The notes beneath the pieces were generated by a model, which saw nothing but the letters and a program-made list of their open reading frames with translations, searched no databases and was not told where the DNA came from. The position numbers and the translations under genes were made by a program. From W0P28-013 sp963659365 (GTDB taxonomy: Bacteria; Bacteroidota; Bacteroidia; Bacteroidales; Paludibacteraceae): 30,215 nucleotides of DNA. Positions 30,204-30,215 of this stretch are shown in pieces. The stretch is taken from NCBI GenBank assembly GCA_963659365.1, contig CAVKTI010000026.1, positions 1 to 30,215 of the forward strand. Reading direction: 5' to 3'. How positions within the stretch are numbered: position 1 is the first letter of the stretch; each line of letters begins with the position of its first letter.

Positions 30204-30215
30204 TGAGTCTGAAAA

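Overview
The window looks like a chromosomal segment of a Bacteroidales bacterium (Bacteroidota). Nearly every transcription unit is preceded by a TAnnTTTG -7 box, sometimes with a TTTG or TTG box 19-20 nt upstream, and Shine-Dalgarno sequences are mostly absent. The gene families are typical of the group: PorT-like barrel, PD40/OmpA protein, SPOR protein next to folE, 'xanthan lyase'-type amidase, ECF sigma factor with a barrel-bearing partner, and two secreted proteins ending in type IX secretion (T9SS) sorting domains. The genus cannot be fixed from sequence alone.

Layout. 1-499: repeat-rich non-coding DNA. 500-2176: two rhomboid proteases in a minus-strand operon, divergent from HU (2371-2643). 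Then argS (3139-4929), a 2[4Fe-4S] ferredoxin (5381-5548), a PorT-like barrel (5659-6354), a PD40/OmpA protein with an unrecognised exported partner (6418-10126), a 71-residue orphan protein, tRNA-Ser(CGA) on the minus strand, a lipoprotein/barrel pair (10898-12953), radA, a SPOR-domain protein, folE, an 881-residue secreted multi-domain carbohydrate-binding protein on the minus strand (16646-19291), ychF with a PAP2-like membrane protein, a RhuM-Fic protein, an ECF sigma factor, an anti-sigma/barrel chimera, a large amidase-like exoprotein (25462-28407), a cobalamin riboswitch, and a DUF4465 secreted protein (29056-30042).

How it fits together. PorT and the PorE-like PD40/OmpA protein suggest a T9SS, and the starch-binding-like protein and the DUF4465 protein are likely cargo. 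The riboswitch upstream of the DUF4465 protein points to surface cobalamin capture. The sigma factor and the downstream membrane/barrel protein look like an envelope-sensing pair.

The most unusual structure is the intergenic DNA. Gaps of 200-650 bp are largely built from a shared vocabulary of short words and hairpins that recur, in conserved order and in both orientations, between unrelated housekeeping genes. They include a 62-bp element (three copies), a 110-120-bp multi-hairpin element with inverted ends, and an exact 45-bp direct repeat that brackets the RhuM-Fic gene. No CRISPR array, rRNA, transposase or phage gene was seen.
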